NCBI GenBank assembly: GCA_036365515.1
Contig: CM070874.1
Coordinates: 247,198,930-247,262,929 of the forward strand
Length of the DNA stretch: 64,000 nucleotides
Direction of reading: 5' to 3'
DNA from: Torymus aiolomorphi
Lineage: Eukaryota > Arthropoda > Insecta > Hymenoptera > Torymidae
The translations under genes and the position numbers were made by a program. The notes under the pieces were generated by a model. That model worked only from the letters and a program-made list of their open reading frames with translations, ran no database searches and had not been told where the DNA came from. This document shows, piece by piece, positions 13,014 through 24,263 of the stretch (position 1 is the first letter of the stretch; every line of letters begins with the position of its first letter).

Positions 13014-13260
13014 ACCTGAGTTAAAATTATCCGAACTGTCTTTTTCAATTTGATATGTATGATTTGGAGTGATATATACAAATGCTACTTAATTATTTTA
13101 TCACATACCTCTGAATTATGAGAAAATCCATGTAATAAATATTATATTGTCCTAAATTTATTGCTAAATGGGTTTCCTCTTTTACTGCAACTTATATAAC
13201 AATAACTTATGCTTTTATATATATAGATACTTGAAAATCATAAATATTAAGTTAAAAAAA
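13014..13260. repeat. subterminal repeat copy
   Basis: 13015-13210 aligns with the reverse of 58880-58990 followed by 58545-58620, without the MITE that lies between them at 58619-58880. It therefore shows the empty site for that MITE. Confidence 0.6.
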
Positions 13261-13316
13261 ATTAGAATGACTTGTTACACCTCAAGACACGCACATGTCA
13301 ATACTCTTTAATATAC

Positions 13317-13702
13317 TTTGTTCTATCGATACTAACGGTCGTGCTGTCCAAGGAGTCAGGATGGTAAATGACAAGCCGTGTGTTTAGCTTAATGTCGACG
13401 TTTCGGACTCTTTTTTTATTGAGTCCCTTCTCAAGACTAAGAAACAATAGTCTAACAAATTTTTAGGTGGTCACAGCGATACCACCAGTCAATTGAAAAA
13501 AAAAAAAAATTTTTTTTTTTTTTCAATTGACTGGTGGTATCGCTGTGACCACCTAAAAATTTGTTAGACTATTGTTTCTTAGTCTTGAGAAGGGACTCAA
13601 TAAAAAAAGAGTCCGAAACGTCGACATTAAGCTAAACACACGGCTTGTCATTTACCATCCTGACTCCTTGGACAGCACGACCGTTAGTATCGATAGAACA
13701 AA
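13317..13702. repeat. near-perfect 385-bp palindrome of PLE-like termini
   Basis: Two ~190-bp arms meet at an A(n)T(n) centre near 13505. Each arm holds a GGGACTC ... GAGTCC GAAACGTCGAC block resembling the distal half of the PLE hammerhead, but the CUGANGA box is not preserved. It looks like two PLE terminal repeats joined head to head. Confidence 0.6.
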
Positions 13703-14057
13703 GAACTCTTGAAGCAGCTGTCGTTAGAATCATCATCTCAATCACTCTTTAATATATGTGAAGTTATTTTATAAATATATGTGAATTGGCAATAAATATA
13801 AATGCTTTCTATGGTCTTGTACTAAATCAACTGATATTCACTCTTTTTTGTCAAGAATAATGTACCTTAGGAAAATAGGCTAAAATGCAATTAATGTAGG
13901 TTAGTCTTATATGCTTATGACACGAGGGATAAATATGAAAGAGCATTGGCGTTTTGTAGGGCTTTACTACTGATGATACTAATGCTACTGCATCTTTATT
14001 ATACTGATAGTTCTAGCAAAAATTGATTAGTATAAGCTTACAAATTATGAGGCAGGA
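13703..14057. other. noncoding, no feature recognised
   Basis: AT-rich sequence. I see no ORF, hairpin or repeat that I can support. Confidence 0.4.
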
Positions 14058-14170
14058 AATTGAAAAAATTGGACATCGGACAAACTATATTGCATACGCT
14101 AGTTTATTGCAGCCTAACACCAGGCTAACGTATGCAATATAGTTCGTCTAATGTCCAATTTTTTCATCTT
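14058..14170. repeat. small hairpin MITE
   Basis: About 45-bp arms (TTGAAAAAATTGGACATCGG ... TAATGTCCAATTTTTTCA) surround a short loop at about 14110. Noncoding foldback. Confidence 0.6.
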
Positions 14171-14314
14171 CCTTAATCATACTTATACGAACAATTCAAA
14201 ACACACCGTACAAATTATGAGGAATTTTATAAACTCTAATTAAATGTTCTTATTATAACTAAACAATATTCCATCAATCATTCCCAATTAAAATATGTCA
14301 AGTTGACATTCACT

Positions 14315-15287
14315 TTAAAACCCATTAACGCCCAAAAGCCCAAACTTCGAGTAAGTTTTCAACGTGATTATTTCTTATGTTATCTGCTTTGAAAAAATTC
14401 TGTTTTCATATATTCCGACGTGAAATTTCACGCTATTTCAGAATCCGTAGTCCGAATTACGATTTAACCTCAAGAAAAAAAAATATGGCCGATTTAAACA
14501 TAAAAAACGTGAAAATTTTCGAAAAAAATTTTTTCTGGATTTTTTTTCGCAATGATACCGCAAAGGTATCCCCTTATAATTATGATCAGAGGTGATCATG
14601 GCAGTTGAAGTTTGACAGGAAATTTTCATATTAATGTTAAACAACCCCATTTTTACAAAATGGCAGCTGAAACAAAATTTTTTTAGTTTAAAATTCATCA
14701 ATTTTTTTTTCGAAAACTATGGACTTCAACAAAAAGTTTACAAGAACAAAAGTGTCTTAGAATTACTCAAGGAACACTCTAAAATTTTTTCAGAATTTTT
14801 TTAGACATTTTTGAAAAATTGGATTTCCCGAATTTTTCAGAAAATAAAAAATTGTCTCCGAAAATTCTGAAAAAATTTGAGAGTGTTCCTTGACTAATTC
14901 TAAGACATTTTTGTTCTTGTGAACTTTTTGCTAAAGTCCATAGCTTTCGAGAAAAAAATTGATGAAATTTAATATAAAAATTTCCTGTCAAACTTCAACT
15001 GCCATGATCACCTCTAATCATAATTATAAGGGGATACCTTTGCGGTATCATTGCGAAAAAAAAATCCAGAAAAAATTTTTTTCGAAAATTTTCACGTTTT
15101 TTACGTTTAAATCGACCATATTTTTTTTTCTTGTGGTTAAATCGTAATTCTGTCGACGGATTCTGAAAGAGCGTGAAATTTCACGACAGAATATATGAAA
15201 ACAGAATTTTTTCAAAGCAGATAACATAAGAAATAATCACGTTGAAAACTTACTCGAAATTTGGGCGTTTGGGCGTTAATGGGTTAA
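14315..15287. mobile_element. piggyBac-like foldback element
   Basis: Flanked by TTAA on both sides (14315-14318 and 15284-15287), with ends that read CCCATTAACGCCCAAA in inverted orientation. Two ~420-bp arms pair almost throughout and meet near 14800. TTAA duplication and CCC-starting termini are typical of piggyBac. There is no transposase, so it would depend on an external one. ORFs reported in the arms are noncoding repeats of each other. Confidence 0.65.
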
Positions 15288-15478
15288 TAAGATACTAGGC
15301 CAGGCAAGAAAAATTTTATAGTAATGGTTCACCTATTATTTGTTAAACATAAGTGTGGTATTGAAAGGAAAGCAGTGATAGTGTTGTCTAGATCTAAAGT
15401 CATATGAAATGTCATATGAAATGTCAGGGTTCTTCCATAGTGCTAAGAAAAACAGATTGAATATTAGTTGATTCATTA

Positions 15479-15862
15479 CACGGAGCAAAATTTATTTGTA
15501 AACTTTAATCTTTATAAGAAAATTTATTACTTTTATAGTAGCGCTGGGATATACTCAACATGTGGAATTTATTCTGTTTTAAATATTAATTTTTATTATT
15601 TTTGTAGCAAATTTTACTATTTGAAATAGTACTTTTTATGACTGCTGCAAAAATAATAAAAATTACTATTTCAGATAATAAAATTTGCTACAAATATAAC
15701 AAAAATTATTATTTAAAAAATAAAATTTGCTATGAAAATTATAAAAATTACTATTTAAAACAGTAAAAATCCTACATGTCGAATGTGTCCCAGCACTACT
15801 ATAAAAATAATAAATTTTCTTATAAAAAGAGTAAAGTTTACAAATAAATTTTTCTCCGTGTA
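15479..15862. mobile_element. MITE with ACACGGAG termini
   Basis: A 384-bp foldback with inverted ends (ACACGGAG...CTCCGTGT) and inner arms around AGCGCTGGGA...CCCAGCACT. Close relatives are at 58619-58880, at 6106-6165 (truncated) and, weaker, near 60830-60950. Noncoding. Confidence 0.65.
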
Positions 15863-15889
15863 CAAGAAAATAAAAAGCATATATTATTA

Positions 15890-16135
15890 TGGCCAATTCA
15901 CATATAGTTATAAAATAACTTCACATATTAAAGATTATTGGCATGTGTGTACCTAAGTTACTGTTATATAACTTACAACAAAAGAAGAAACCCATACATT
16001 ATTGCTAAATGCTAATTGATCATTAGAATATAGCTTACAGTTTGTACGCTAAATGCAGCAATAAATTTAAAACAATATTATATTTATGACATAGCCTTTT
16101 ACAAACTTTAAGCTATATTTCAATGATTAAATAGC
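15890..16135. repeat. subterminal repeat copy
   Basis: Inverted match to 22700-22930, flanking PLE2 on the other side. Landmarks are CACATATAGTTATAAAAT, GTTATATAACTTACAAC and ATTGCTAAATGCTA. Related pieces occur at 6160-6250, 8220-8340, 17430-17580 and 58545-58620. Confidence 0.65.
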
Positions 16136-16640
16136 ATTTAACAATACTGTATGGGTTTCTTCTTTACAACTCCAACAAAGAAAGTTGATATGGATTTTTA
16201 ACAATAAATCATTGAAAATATACTCACTGTAACAAGTGTCATCCTTGGAAATACATGCACAGATAAGTCGACCAAGCCATCTCCAGTGACGGAAGCCAAC
16301 TAGTGATCTTTAGAAAAATAAACAGTGGTTGAATATTGAAATGTTACTCACCAGTAGAGGAGACGCAAAAAAGGCTCTACTCACATCAAGTGCATTGTAG
16401 CAGGGATCAGAAAGAAGAATTTGCCACGACTGGCAAAGAAGGAATAAATAGCTTTCCCTAGCTAATACACAGCTCCCTCGTAGCACAACTAGGAAAATGC
16501 AGAAGCACGAGACACAGCAAGAATACATGAAAGTGTGAGTGCACTTGCTCACCTATATATAGATGTAAACATGGGAAATATAACCACAAAAATTACAGCT
16601 ATACTATCTACAGGTAACGTCGGCGGCAAACTCGGCACGA
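16136..16640. other. noncoding, no feature recognised
   Basis: No supported ORF or repeat. The ORFs here are short and unsupported. Confidence 0.35.
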
Positions 16641-16644
16641 CCTT

Positions 16645-16847
16645 GGATATAAGAGCGTGGACAGCAGCAGAAGGTCTTCCTCGACGTAGATGCAGCAACC
16701 ATCAAACTCTCACGTTCGAACTTTCGTCGTCGTAACCCTTGAAGCACACGAGAGCACCGGTCAAAATGACGTTCAATGACTGCTGCGCACATGCACTCCC
16801 TTAGGCGCCCCTCTCTCCTCTCCTCTCCTCTGCCTCTGCCCCTCGCC

Positions 16848-16919
<72 letters not shown>

Positions 16920-17400
16920 GTTTCTACACACTGAGAAGCAGAAAGGGCTACTACTAACCTTACCCTATGCTAGTATCCGCTGCCCAAAAAGCGTAGTGGC
17001 TGCACCTTTTAAACGCGCTGGCGGTATGTTTTAAAGTCACGTGACCTTCGCGCGGACACAAACAAAAATAAAATTACACTGGACATACCCAAAGGCGCAC
17101 TGGCTACACTAAAAGGCGCGGCTACTACACCTTTTCCGAGTTAAACTACTATGCCAACATTCTGCGTCCTAGCTATACTGGCGGTGTAGTAACTGTACTT
17201 TTTGCTTCTCAATGTGCACATGTGTGCGCGGCCGGCGGTAGTTATCGAACGCCGTGTTGACCGGTGCTCTCGCACTTCAAGGGTTACGACGACGAAATTT
17301 CGAACGTGAGAGTGTGATGGTTACTGGTTACTGCTTCTACTTCGAGGAAGACCTTCTGCTGATATCCACGCTGTCATCTCCAAGGTGGTGCGGAGGTTTG
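16645..17400. repeat. foldback around a (CT)n tract and an inner MITE
   Basis: Arms at about 16650-16775 and 17245-17390 are inverted copies, with landmark AACCCTTGAAG / CTTCAAGGGTT. Between them are a CT microsatellite (about 16850-16917) and an inner element at about 16927-17216 whose ends CACACTGAGAAGCA and TGCTTCTCAATGTG are inverted. No protein. Confidence 0.6.
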
Positions 17401-17656
17401 TGCTGACTTCACATATTAAAGAGTAAACAGGTACATGTGTTCGATTGAAATTGTTTATTCTATTTTGTATAATTTAATATTCATGGATTACCAGTTTTCC
17501 ATATATAAAAGTATAAGTTATTGTTATATAACTTACAGTAGAAGAGCAAACCATGCCGTATTGCTAAATGCTATTTTATCATTTATTTGGAAAAGGCGGA
17601 CATCAAACGAACCAATGAATAAGCGAATATTATTTTTTTTTTTTTTTTATTAGCCG

Positions 17657-17692
17657 ACGTTTCGGGAGCGTTAGATATACTCCCCTCTTCAG
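17657..17692 (-). ncRNA. hammerhead ribozyme core, PLE2 left copy
   Basis: On the minus strand, CTGAAGA, a GGGAG/CTCCC stem and GAAAC follow one another with hammerhead spacing. It sits just before the poly-T end of the left copy. Confidence 0.65.
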
Positions 17693-18335
17693 GGCTACAA
17701 GATATGTAAAAATGGTAAATGTACAACGTCATGATATTTTTTAAATAAGAAAAACAAGTCGGAGAATTCCATAAAATTTTTTACCATAAACAATTATTCA
17801 GTCATTATTAAAACATTCGGTCCTGCCGCACATACATCCACGAGAACTACACCAAACTTTGAGGAAAACGTTAAGAAAATTCAAAATTTTAAAAATAATA
17901 TTGTATTGAATTAAGAATAAAATAGATATCAAACTGTAACTTACTACCAACTTATGCGTAATTCTCTCATGATTACTATCGGATAAGGCGAGTGCCATCT
18001 CCGATAAATAAACTAACAATGAGAGGCATATGTGACTTGTTAAACGGGGGAACAATAGGCGATTTTGGAAAAACTGTTGGGGATCAAGGGTAGGGAGGCA
18101 AGAGCTGGAAGTGGGAGAAACGGCACACGGAGCTGTTCGAGTGATATAGGAGAGCACGAAACGAGGAAGTGGGCAGAGCTAAGCCTATACAGCGAGAGAG
18201 TCCTCGCTAAGTAAACGTGCTCGTGTGTGCCACTTCCACGTTCACGTGCGCTCCCAATCATTCGGCAGGCTCATGGACGTATAGAATGGGGAAAAGGAGT
18301 ATGGAAAGGCGAATGCACCGACACACAGCACCGAG

Positions 18336-19232
18336 CTAAGAATTGCAATGCAGTCTGATCAATTTCACAGTGTCTTTATATGATTTTTTTAGAAATTGGG
18401 TGTCTTCTATGCGGTTAAGAGTATTGCTGTGATAGTAGATGTTAAGCATTTCCGAAAAAGAGCGTCTAAAAAAGTTAGATTCTTTGTCAAGGATTTTGGC
18501 TTTTTCGAAGTCTATATTGTGTCCTGTTTCTGACACATGCATGGCTAAGGCAGAAGTATTAACGCAATTTTTTACGTCTCTATTGTGTTCATTAATACGT
18601 AAATTCATTTTTCTTTTGCTCATTCCAATATAAGTTGAAGAGCAGTTATGGCAATCTATTTTATAAACAATACCACTGGTGTCAAGCTTACGGAGGTGGT
18701 CCTTTCCTAAGGTTATTATGCAGTTGAATTTATTAATGGTACTATTGATTGGGATAATATTATTTTGGAAAAGGATATGATTAATTTTAGGAGTCAGATG
18801 TTTAATAAACGGTAAAAGTATTTTTGGCTTTAACAAAGTAGCGCGTGAGATTCTATTAGTGATAGTGTTATTATTATGACTGTTACGGATGTATTCGAGT
18901 CTAATCCCGAAGTATTTGTTTATTATTTCGCGTGGATAGTTATTGCATAGAAGATAGTGGAAAGAAAGGTCGAGATTACTACGGTGGAATTGTGGGTCGG
19001 AGAGTTTTATGGACTTGTCAACAAGGTTGTAGATAATGGCTATTTTTTGAGAGTGGGGGTGGTGGGAAAAATAATTAATGTAGCGTCCGGATGCTGTGTT
19101 TTTTCTGTACCAGTTGGTGACGATTCTATTGTCGCGTGATCTTATTAATTCTATGTCCAAAAAACAGATGCTGTTGTTATGTTCGCGTTCGATGGTGAAT
19201 TGGAGGTGACCATTATATCCATTAAAGGAGGA
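18336..19232 (-). pseudogene. PLE2 C-terminal RT/GIY-YIG fragment, minus copy
   Basis: About 300 codons in one open frame that start after the catalytic YVDD region (EEILSSFNGYNGHLQF) and run to the C-terminus. They include the GIY-YIG motif GIVYKIDCHNCSSTYIG. The frame continues upstream to 19400, but those residues are the antisense of the other copy's start and are not protein. This copy lacks the polymerase core, so it is a 5'-truncated partner of the inverted pair. It is slightly better preserved than the plus copy, since it reads through the point where the plus copy has lost one base. Confidence 0.8.
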
Positions 19233-19299
19233 AAGAATCTCTTCCCAACTCTTCACCAACTCTTCTCTCCAGACAACGTCATTCTGTGACGGATTCTTC

Positions 19300-21881
19300 A
19301 TGACCCGGGGAAAAAACACCCTAAATTTGTACAAGACGATCAACTTTATAAAAGAAGACTTTGGCTTGGATGCCAAAACAACTTGTGTAAAACTCACCAA
19401 ACTACTAAAAAAACATAAGAAATTCGAATGTGAACTTAAATTCCTAGTTAAATGCAGAAGCTATGACATATTTCCTAAGCACATTGAGAGCATGTGTAAG
19501 TACTTTAAAAACATTTCCTTCAACAGTAAATTTGCGAGTGCTAAGACTAACCATCTGTCGAGGTATGTTCGGAAAAAGATTTTGAATATCGAAATCTCTG
19601 ACCTTAACATTCATCTACAGTTTTTGCTTACACAAATCAACGCGTCCATAATTAACTTCACAAATGCAACTTCTGAAACATATGCTAAAAAATTCTTACA
19701 ATTTTACAATAATACCTTGGATATCATTAGTGATAAAGTTTCACATATCCACATTAATAAATTTAATAGTCTGTTAAAAGCTTCTGACAAAAGTGTAACG
19801 GTTGGATCAGATTTTCGAAATTCAGAATCTAACGTTAGTTTGACTACCCTAAACAATAACATTACAAACACCAAGGATAGATGGTTGGTCAATCTCTCAC
19901 ACACACAGTTACCGAGTTTTGCAATTGAGACGCTCAACCTTGGCGACAAATTCAATTTCACTTTGGATTTAGATAGACGCTCTATGTTCGAGTATGTTAA
20001 GGCAGTAGAAAGCAATTTGAGAAATCTTGAGAACAATAAAGAAGAAATCAGAGATAACTTACTTTCTACTTTTAATAACTTTATCAAAGGTAGTAAACGC
20101 TTACATCTTAGTCACAGTGATAGAATAATCAAAGATAATTTCATTAAAACCAAACGTTTTTTAAAAAATAATCCCAGTATTTTCGTCACGAAAGCGGACA
20201 AGGGTAATGTTACAGTAGTGATGGAAAAAGATGCCTACATAGAGAAAGTGGAATCGGCGTTATCTGACACAAATTTTTATTGCAAAATTAATAGATCCCC
20301 TCTAAATTCACTACAGAAAAATATCAAAACTCTAATTAAAGACTGGAAAAACAAAGGTGTTTTAGATACAGACGAATGTTTCTCACACGTGTTACGGGCA
20401 GATATTAACGTCACTAATCTTGCTAGAGCTTACGCCTTAGTAAAGATCCATAAAGAAGGCAATCCAATAAGAATCATTGTGTCAGCCGTAGGTAGTCCTA
20501 CTTATGCCTTAGATAAAAGCCTCTCCCTTCTGTTTAATAAATATTTTCCACGCCCGAAATCCTCAATTAAAAACAGCTTTGAATTAAAAGAAATAACCGA
20601 CAATTTAAAAATTACAGATGAGTATGAGTTAGTTTCTTTTGACGTAGTGTCCTTGTTTACCAACATCCCAGCTGATCTTGTTTTACAAGCTGTCGCCAAA
20701 AAATGGATATACTTGAACAATAAGATCAACCTCTCTAAATTAGAATTTATGCATGGTATAAAACTTCTTTTGGATTCAACATATTTACAGTTCAATAATA
20801 GAATTTATAAACAAATCATGGGTACCCCTATAGGTTTTTGCACTAGCCCTTGGTTTGCTGACATTACTCTTGAGTCACTTGAAACTACTTGTCTTAATAG
20901 TTATAATAATGAGTTATTGCTGTATAGAAGATATGTGGACGATTGCATTCTTATTCCTAAAAAGGACAAAACGGAAGAGATTCTTTCCTCCTTTAATGGA
21001 TATAATGGTCACCTCCAATTCACCATCGAACGCGAACATAACAACAGCATCTGTTTTTTGGACATAGAATTAATAAGATCACGCGACAATAGAATCGTCA
21101 CCAACTGGAACAGAAAAACACAGCATCCGGACGCTACATTAATTATTTTTCCCACCACCCCCACTCTCAAAAAATAGCCATTATCTACAACCTTGTTGAC
21201 AAGTCCATAAAACTCTCCGACCCACAATTCCACCGTAGTAATCTCGACCTTTCTTTCCACTATCTTCTATGCAATAACTATCCACGCGAAATAATAAACA
21301 AATACTTCGGGATTAGACTCGAATACATCCGTAACAGTCATAATAATAACACTATCACTAATAGAATCTCACGCGCTACTTTGTTAAAGCCAAAAATACT
21401 TTTACCGTTTATTAAACATCTGACTCCTAAAATTAATCATATCCTTTTCCAAAATAATATTATCCCAATCAATAGTACCATTAATAAATTCAACTGCATA
21501 ATAACCTTAGGAAAGGACCACCTCCGTAAGCTTGACACCAGTGGTATTGTTTATAAAATAGATTGCCATAACTGCTCTTCAACTTATATTGGAATGAGCA
21601 AAAGAAAAATGAATTTACGTATTAATGAACACAATAGAGACGTAAAAAATTGCGTTAATACTTCTGCCTTAGCCATGCATGTGTCAGAAACAGGACACAA
21701 TATAGACTTCGAAAAAGCCAAAATCCTTGACAAAGAATCTAACTTTTTTAGACGCTCTTTTTCGGAAATGCTTAACATCTACTATCACAGCAATACTCTT
21801 AACCGCATAGAAGACACCCAATTTCTAAAAAAATCATATAAAGACACTGTGAAATTGATCAGACTGCATTGCAATTCTTAG
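19300..21881 (+). pseudogene. PLE2 reverse transcriptase with GIY-YIG, one frameshift
   Basis: A long frame of 625 residues (19300-21177) holds an N-terminal extension and a Penelope RT with KADKGNVTVVMEKDAY, VSFDVVSLFTNIPADL, GTPIGFCTSPWFADIT and the catalytic YVDD at about residue 545. A one-base loss near 21117, seen by comparison with the inverted minus copy, shifts the frame. The C-terminal part continues in another frame to 21881, with the GIY-YIG nuclease (GIVYKIDCHNCSSTYIG). Full family length is about 850-900 residues, which the two frames together would reach. It encodes self-copying enzymes acting in the nucleus. This copy is dead by one base. Confidence 0.85.
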
Positions 21882-22524
21882 CTCGGTGCTGTGTGTCGGT
21901 GCATTCGCCTTTCCATACTCCTTTTCCCCATTCTATACGTCCATGAGCCTGCCGAATGATTGGGAGCGTACGTGAACGTGGAAGTGGCACACACGAGCAC
22001 GTTTACTTAGCGAGGACTCTCTCGCTGTATAGGCTTAGCTCTGCCCACTTCCTCGTTTCGTGCTCTCCTATATCACTCGAACAGCTCCGTGTGCCGTTTC
22101 TCCCACTTCCAGCTCTTGCCTCCCTACCCTTGATCCCCAACAGTTTTTCCAAAATCGCCTATTGTTCCCCCGTTTAACAAGTCACATATGCCTCTCATTG
22201 TTAGTTTATTTATCGGAGATGGCACTCGCCTTATCCAATAGTAATCATGAGAGAATTACGCATAAGTTGGTAGTAAGTTACAGTTTGATATCTATTTTAT
22301 TCTTAATTCAATACAATATTATTTTTTAAATTTTGAATTTTCTTAACGTTTTCCTCAAAGTTTGGTGTAGTTCTCGTGGATGTATGTGCGGCAGGACCGA
22401 ATGTTTTAATAATGACTGAATAATTGTTTATGGTAAAAAATTTTATGGAATTCTCCGACTTGTTTTTCTTATTTAAAAAATATCATGACGTTGTACATTT
22501 ACCATTTTTACATATCTTGTAGCC

Positions 22525-22560
22525 CTGAAGAGGGAGTATATCTAACGCTCCCGAAACGTC
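22525..22560 (+). ncRNA. hammerhead ribozyme core, PLE2 right copy
   Basis: CTGAAGA (22525-22531), a GGGAG/CTCCC stem and GAAAC (from 22553). It mirrors the left copy and lies just before the poly-A end. Confidence 0.65.
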
Positions 22561-22640
22561 GGCTAAAAAAAAAAAAAAAAAAAAAAAATATTCGCTTATT
22601 CATTGGTTCGTTTGATGTCCGCCTTTTCCAAATAAACTTA

Positions 22641-22945
22641 AATATCACGAACGTACTTTAACGATAGCTATTTTATCATTTTCTTTTTCATACTTTATCA
22701 TTGAAATACAGTTTACAGTTTGTAAAAGAATATGTAATAAATATAATATTGTTTGAAATTTATTGCTGCTTTAGCGTACAAACTCTAAGTTATATTATAA
22801 TGATCAATTAGCATTTAGCAATAATGTATGGGTTTCTTCTTTCGTTGTCAGTTATATAACAATAACTTAGGCACACACATGTCAATAATCTTTAATATGT
22901 GAAGATATTTTATAACTATATGTGAATTGGTCATAATAATATCGA
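22641..22945. repeat. subterminal repeat copy
   Basis: 22700-22930 is the inverted partner of 15890-16130, so this repeat brackets PLE2 and its neighbours. Confidence 0.6.
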
Positions 22946-22969
22946 CGCCTCCTATTCATATAAGGCTAA

Positions 22970-23310
22970 CTCGCGCAACAACGCTATAAAAAGCCAATTC
23001 AAAATTACATGCAATATAAGTCCAATTCAAAAATCCGTGCAACAAAATACCAATTCACGCGCTCGTCCATACAATGCCAAGTCACACGCCAATGCGATAT
23101 GATCCCAACTGGCGCGTCAATGCAATATAATTCCAGCGCAAAGAGCAAAATGATAACAAAGTTCCGATTAGGAGATTTTAAATCCAAGTAGCTGGGGGAG
23201 GCAAGTTGCACGTATACAGAAAAATTACGTAGACGAGCGATAATAAACCATACAATACGTCTAGCGATAAGAAACCATACAATACGTCTAGCGATAAGAA
23301 ACCATACAAT
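22970..23310. repeat. degenerate short tandem repeats
   Basis: At 22975-23150 a unit of about 30 bp recurs with heavy divergence (variants of CCAATTC ... TGCAATAT). At 23232-23310 a 27-bp unit (AGCGATAAGAAACCATACAA) is repeated about three times. Both are noncoding. Confidence 0.5.
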
Positions 23311-23319
23311 ATTACTCCA

Positions 23320-23702
23320 ATATAGATCCTCAAAAGTACCGTTTCATACCTTGGCACTTTGAGGATTGAGGATAAATCCTCAAAGTGCCGAAAAATCCTC
23401 AAAGTATCGGTATGCTGCTGAATAGAATCCTCAAAGGATGCAAATGATATATATATATATATATATATAGACATGTTTATCGGGGTTTATGAGGCCCAAC
23501 GCTGTATATTAGTACCTACAGCCGAGAGTTCCCTATGGCAAGTGACTAAAGAAATAATGGACCCTGGGGTTATAGACTCTAGGTCGGGCCGCATAAACCC
23601 GTATATTTAGAAATATTATGAGGCCCGGGCTGCATAATCAAAATCGGGCTCGATAAACCCCTATATATAAAAAAACGGGCTTTATAAACCCCTTTATATA
23701 TA
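23320..23702. repeat. motif arrays with conserved core
   Basis: At 23320-23440 the motif TCCTCAAAG recurs about five times in both orientations. At 23474-23702 a GGGTTTAT...GCCC motif recurs in both orientations around a core at 23541 that starts GTGACTAAAGAAATAATGGA. TA tracts flank the arrays. The second array is the inverted counterpart of 52655-52885. Confidence 0.6.
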
Positions 23703-23827
23703 AGTTGTTGATCTCAGCTAATGGTAGAGTATTGTAGATAATTATTTTATGAAGCTAATGGCCATGTCTACCAGTGAAAGGTGATTTTTTTTTTAAAAAA
23801 TTAAAAAATAAAAAACACCATAATCTT

Positions 23828-23865
23828 CGACGTTTCGGAGACTTTATTCATATCTCCCTCTTCAG
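23828..23865 (-). ncRNA. hammerhead ribozyme core, PLE3
   Basis: On the minus strand, CTGAAGA, a GGAGA/TCTCC stem and GAAACGTC. The same core recurs at 27154-27191 (minus) and 28879-28916 (plus). Confidence 0.65.
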
Positions 23866-24263
23866 GAATCTATAATTAATAATTTAAGAAATTTAACACA
23901 CTGTTTTTTTAAAAATAACACAAATATACGACGACTTACAATCCTTAATTACATATCGTAATGTCAAGTAGTTTATGCGGGCAACAATCCGCTCGTCAGT
24001 GATTTTAGAAAACAATTTTCTCGCTTTATATATTCAAGTAACATTTAAATGTGTAAGTGCGTATCTAATTCACCACTACAACATAAACAATGAAAGAGTG
24101 GGAGAAAGGCAAACCGTAAGAGTCGAAGAGAGCGAAGAGAGATACCAGGGCGACACGTATTGGCGAAAGTAACCCTAATAACCTTAGTCTCTATAATACA
24201 AGACTATGGATACTTCCATTATACATGCGTTCCTAGTAACCTTTTAGCTAACGTACATGGATG

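Larger units (their letters stand above)
17580..22640. mobile_element. Penelope-like element 2, head-to-head inverted pair
   Basis: A 5'-truncated minus-strand copy (about 17580-19232) faces a longer plus-strand copy (about 19300-22640). Their 3' portions, from the C-terminal RT region to the poly-T/poly-A ends, are nearly identical inverted repeats of about 1.65 kb. About 70 bases of unique sequence separate them. Partial inverted tandem copies are characteristic of Penelope insertions, so this is read as one integration event. Confidence 0.8.

Noticed and set aside
18957..20795. Antisense ORFs over the PLE2 RT (for example 19704-20087 minus)
   Set aside because: Shadows of the real RT frames on the other strand.
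22975..23200. CRISPR-like or satellite array of ~30-bp units
   Set aside because: The units are too diverged and irregular for CRISPR. I keep it only as degenerate tandem repeats.
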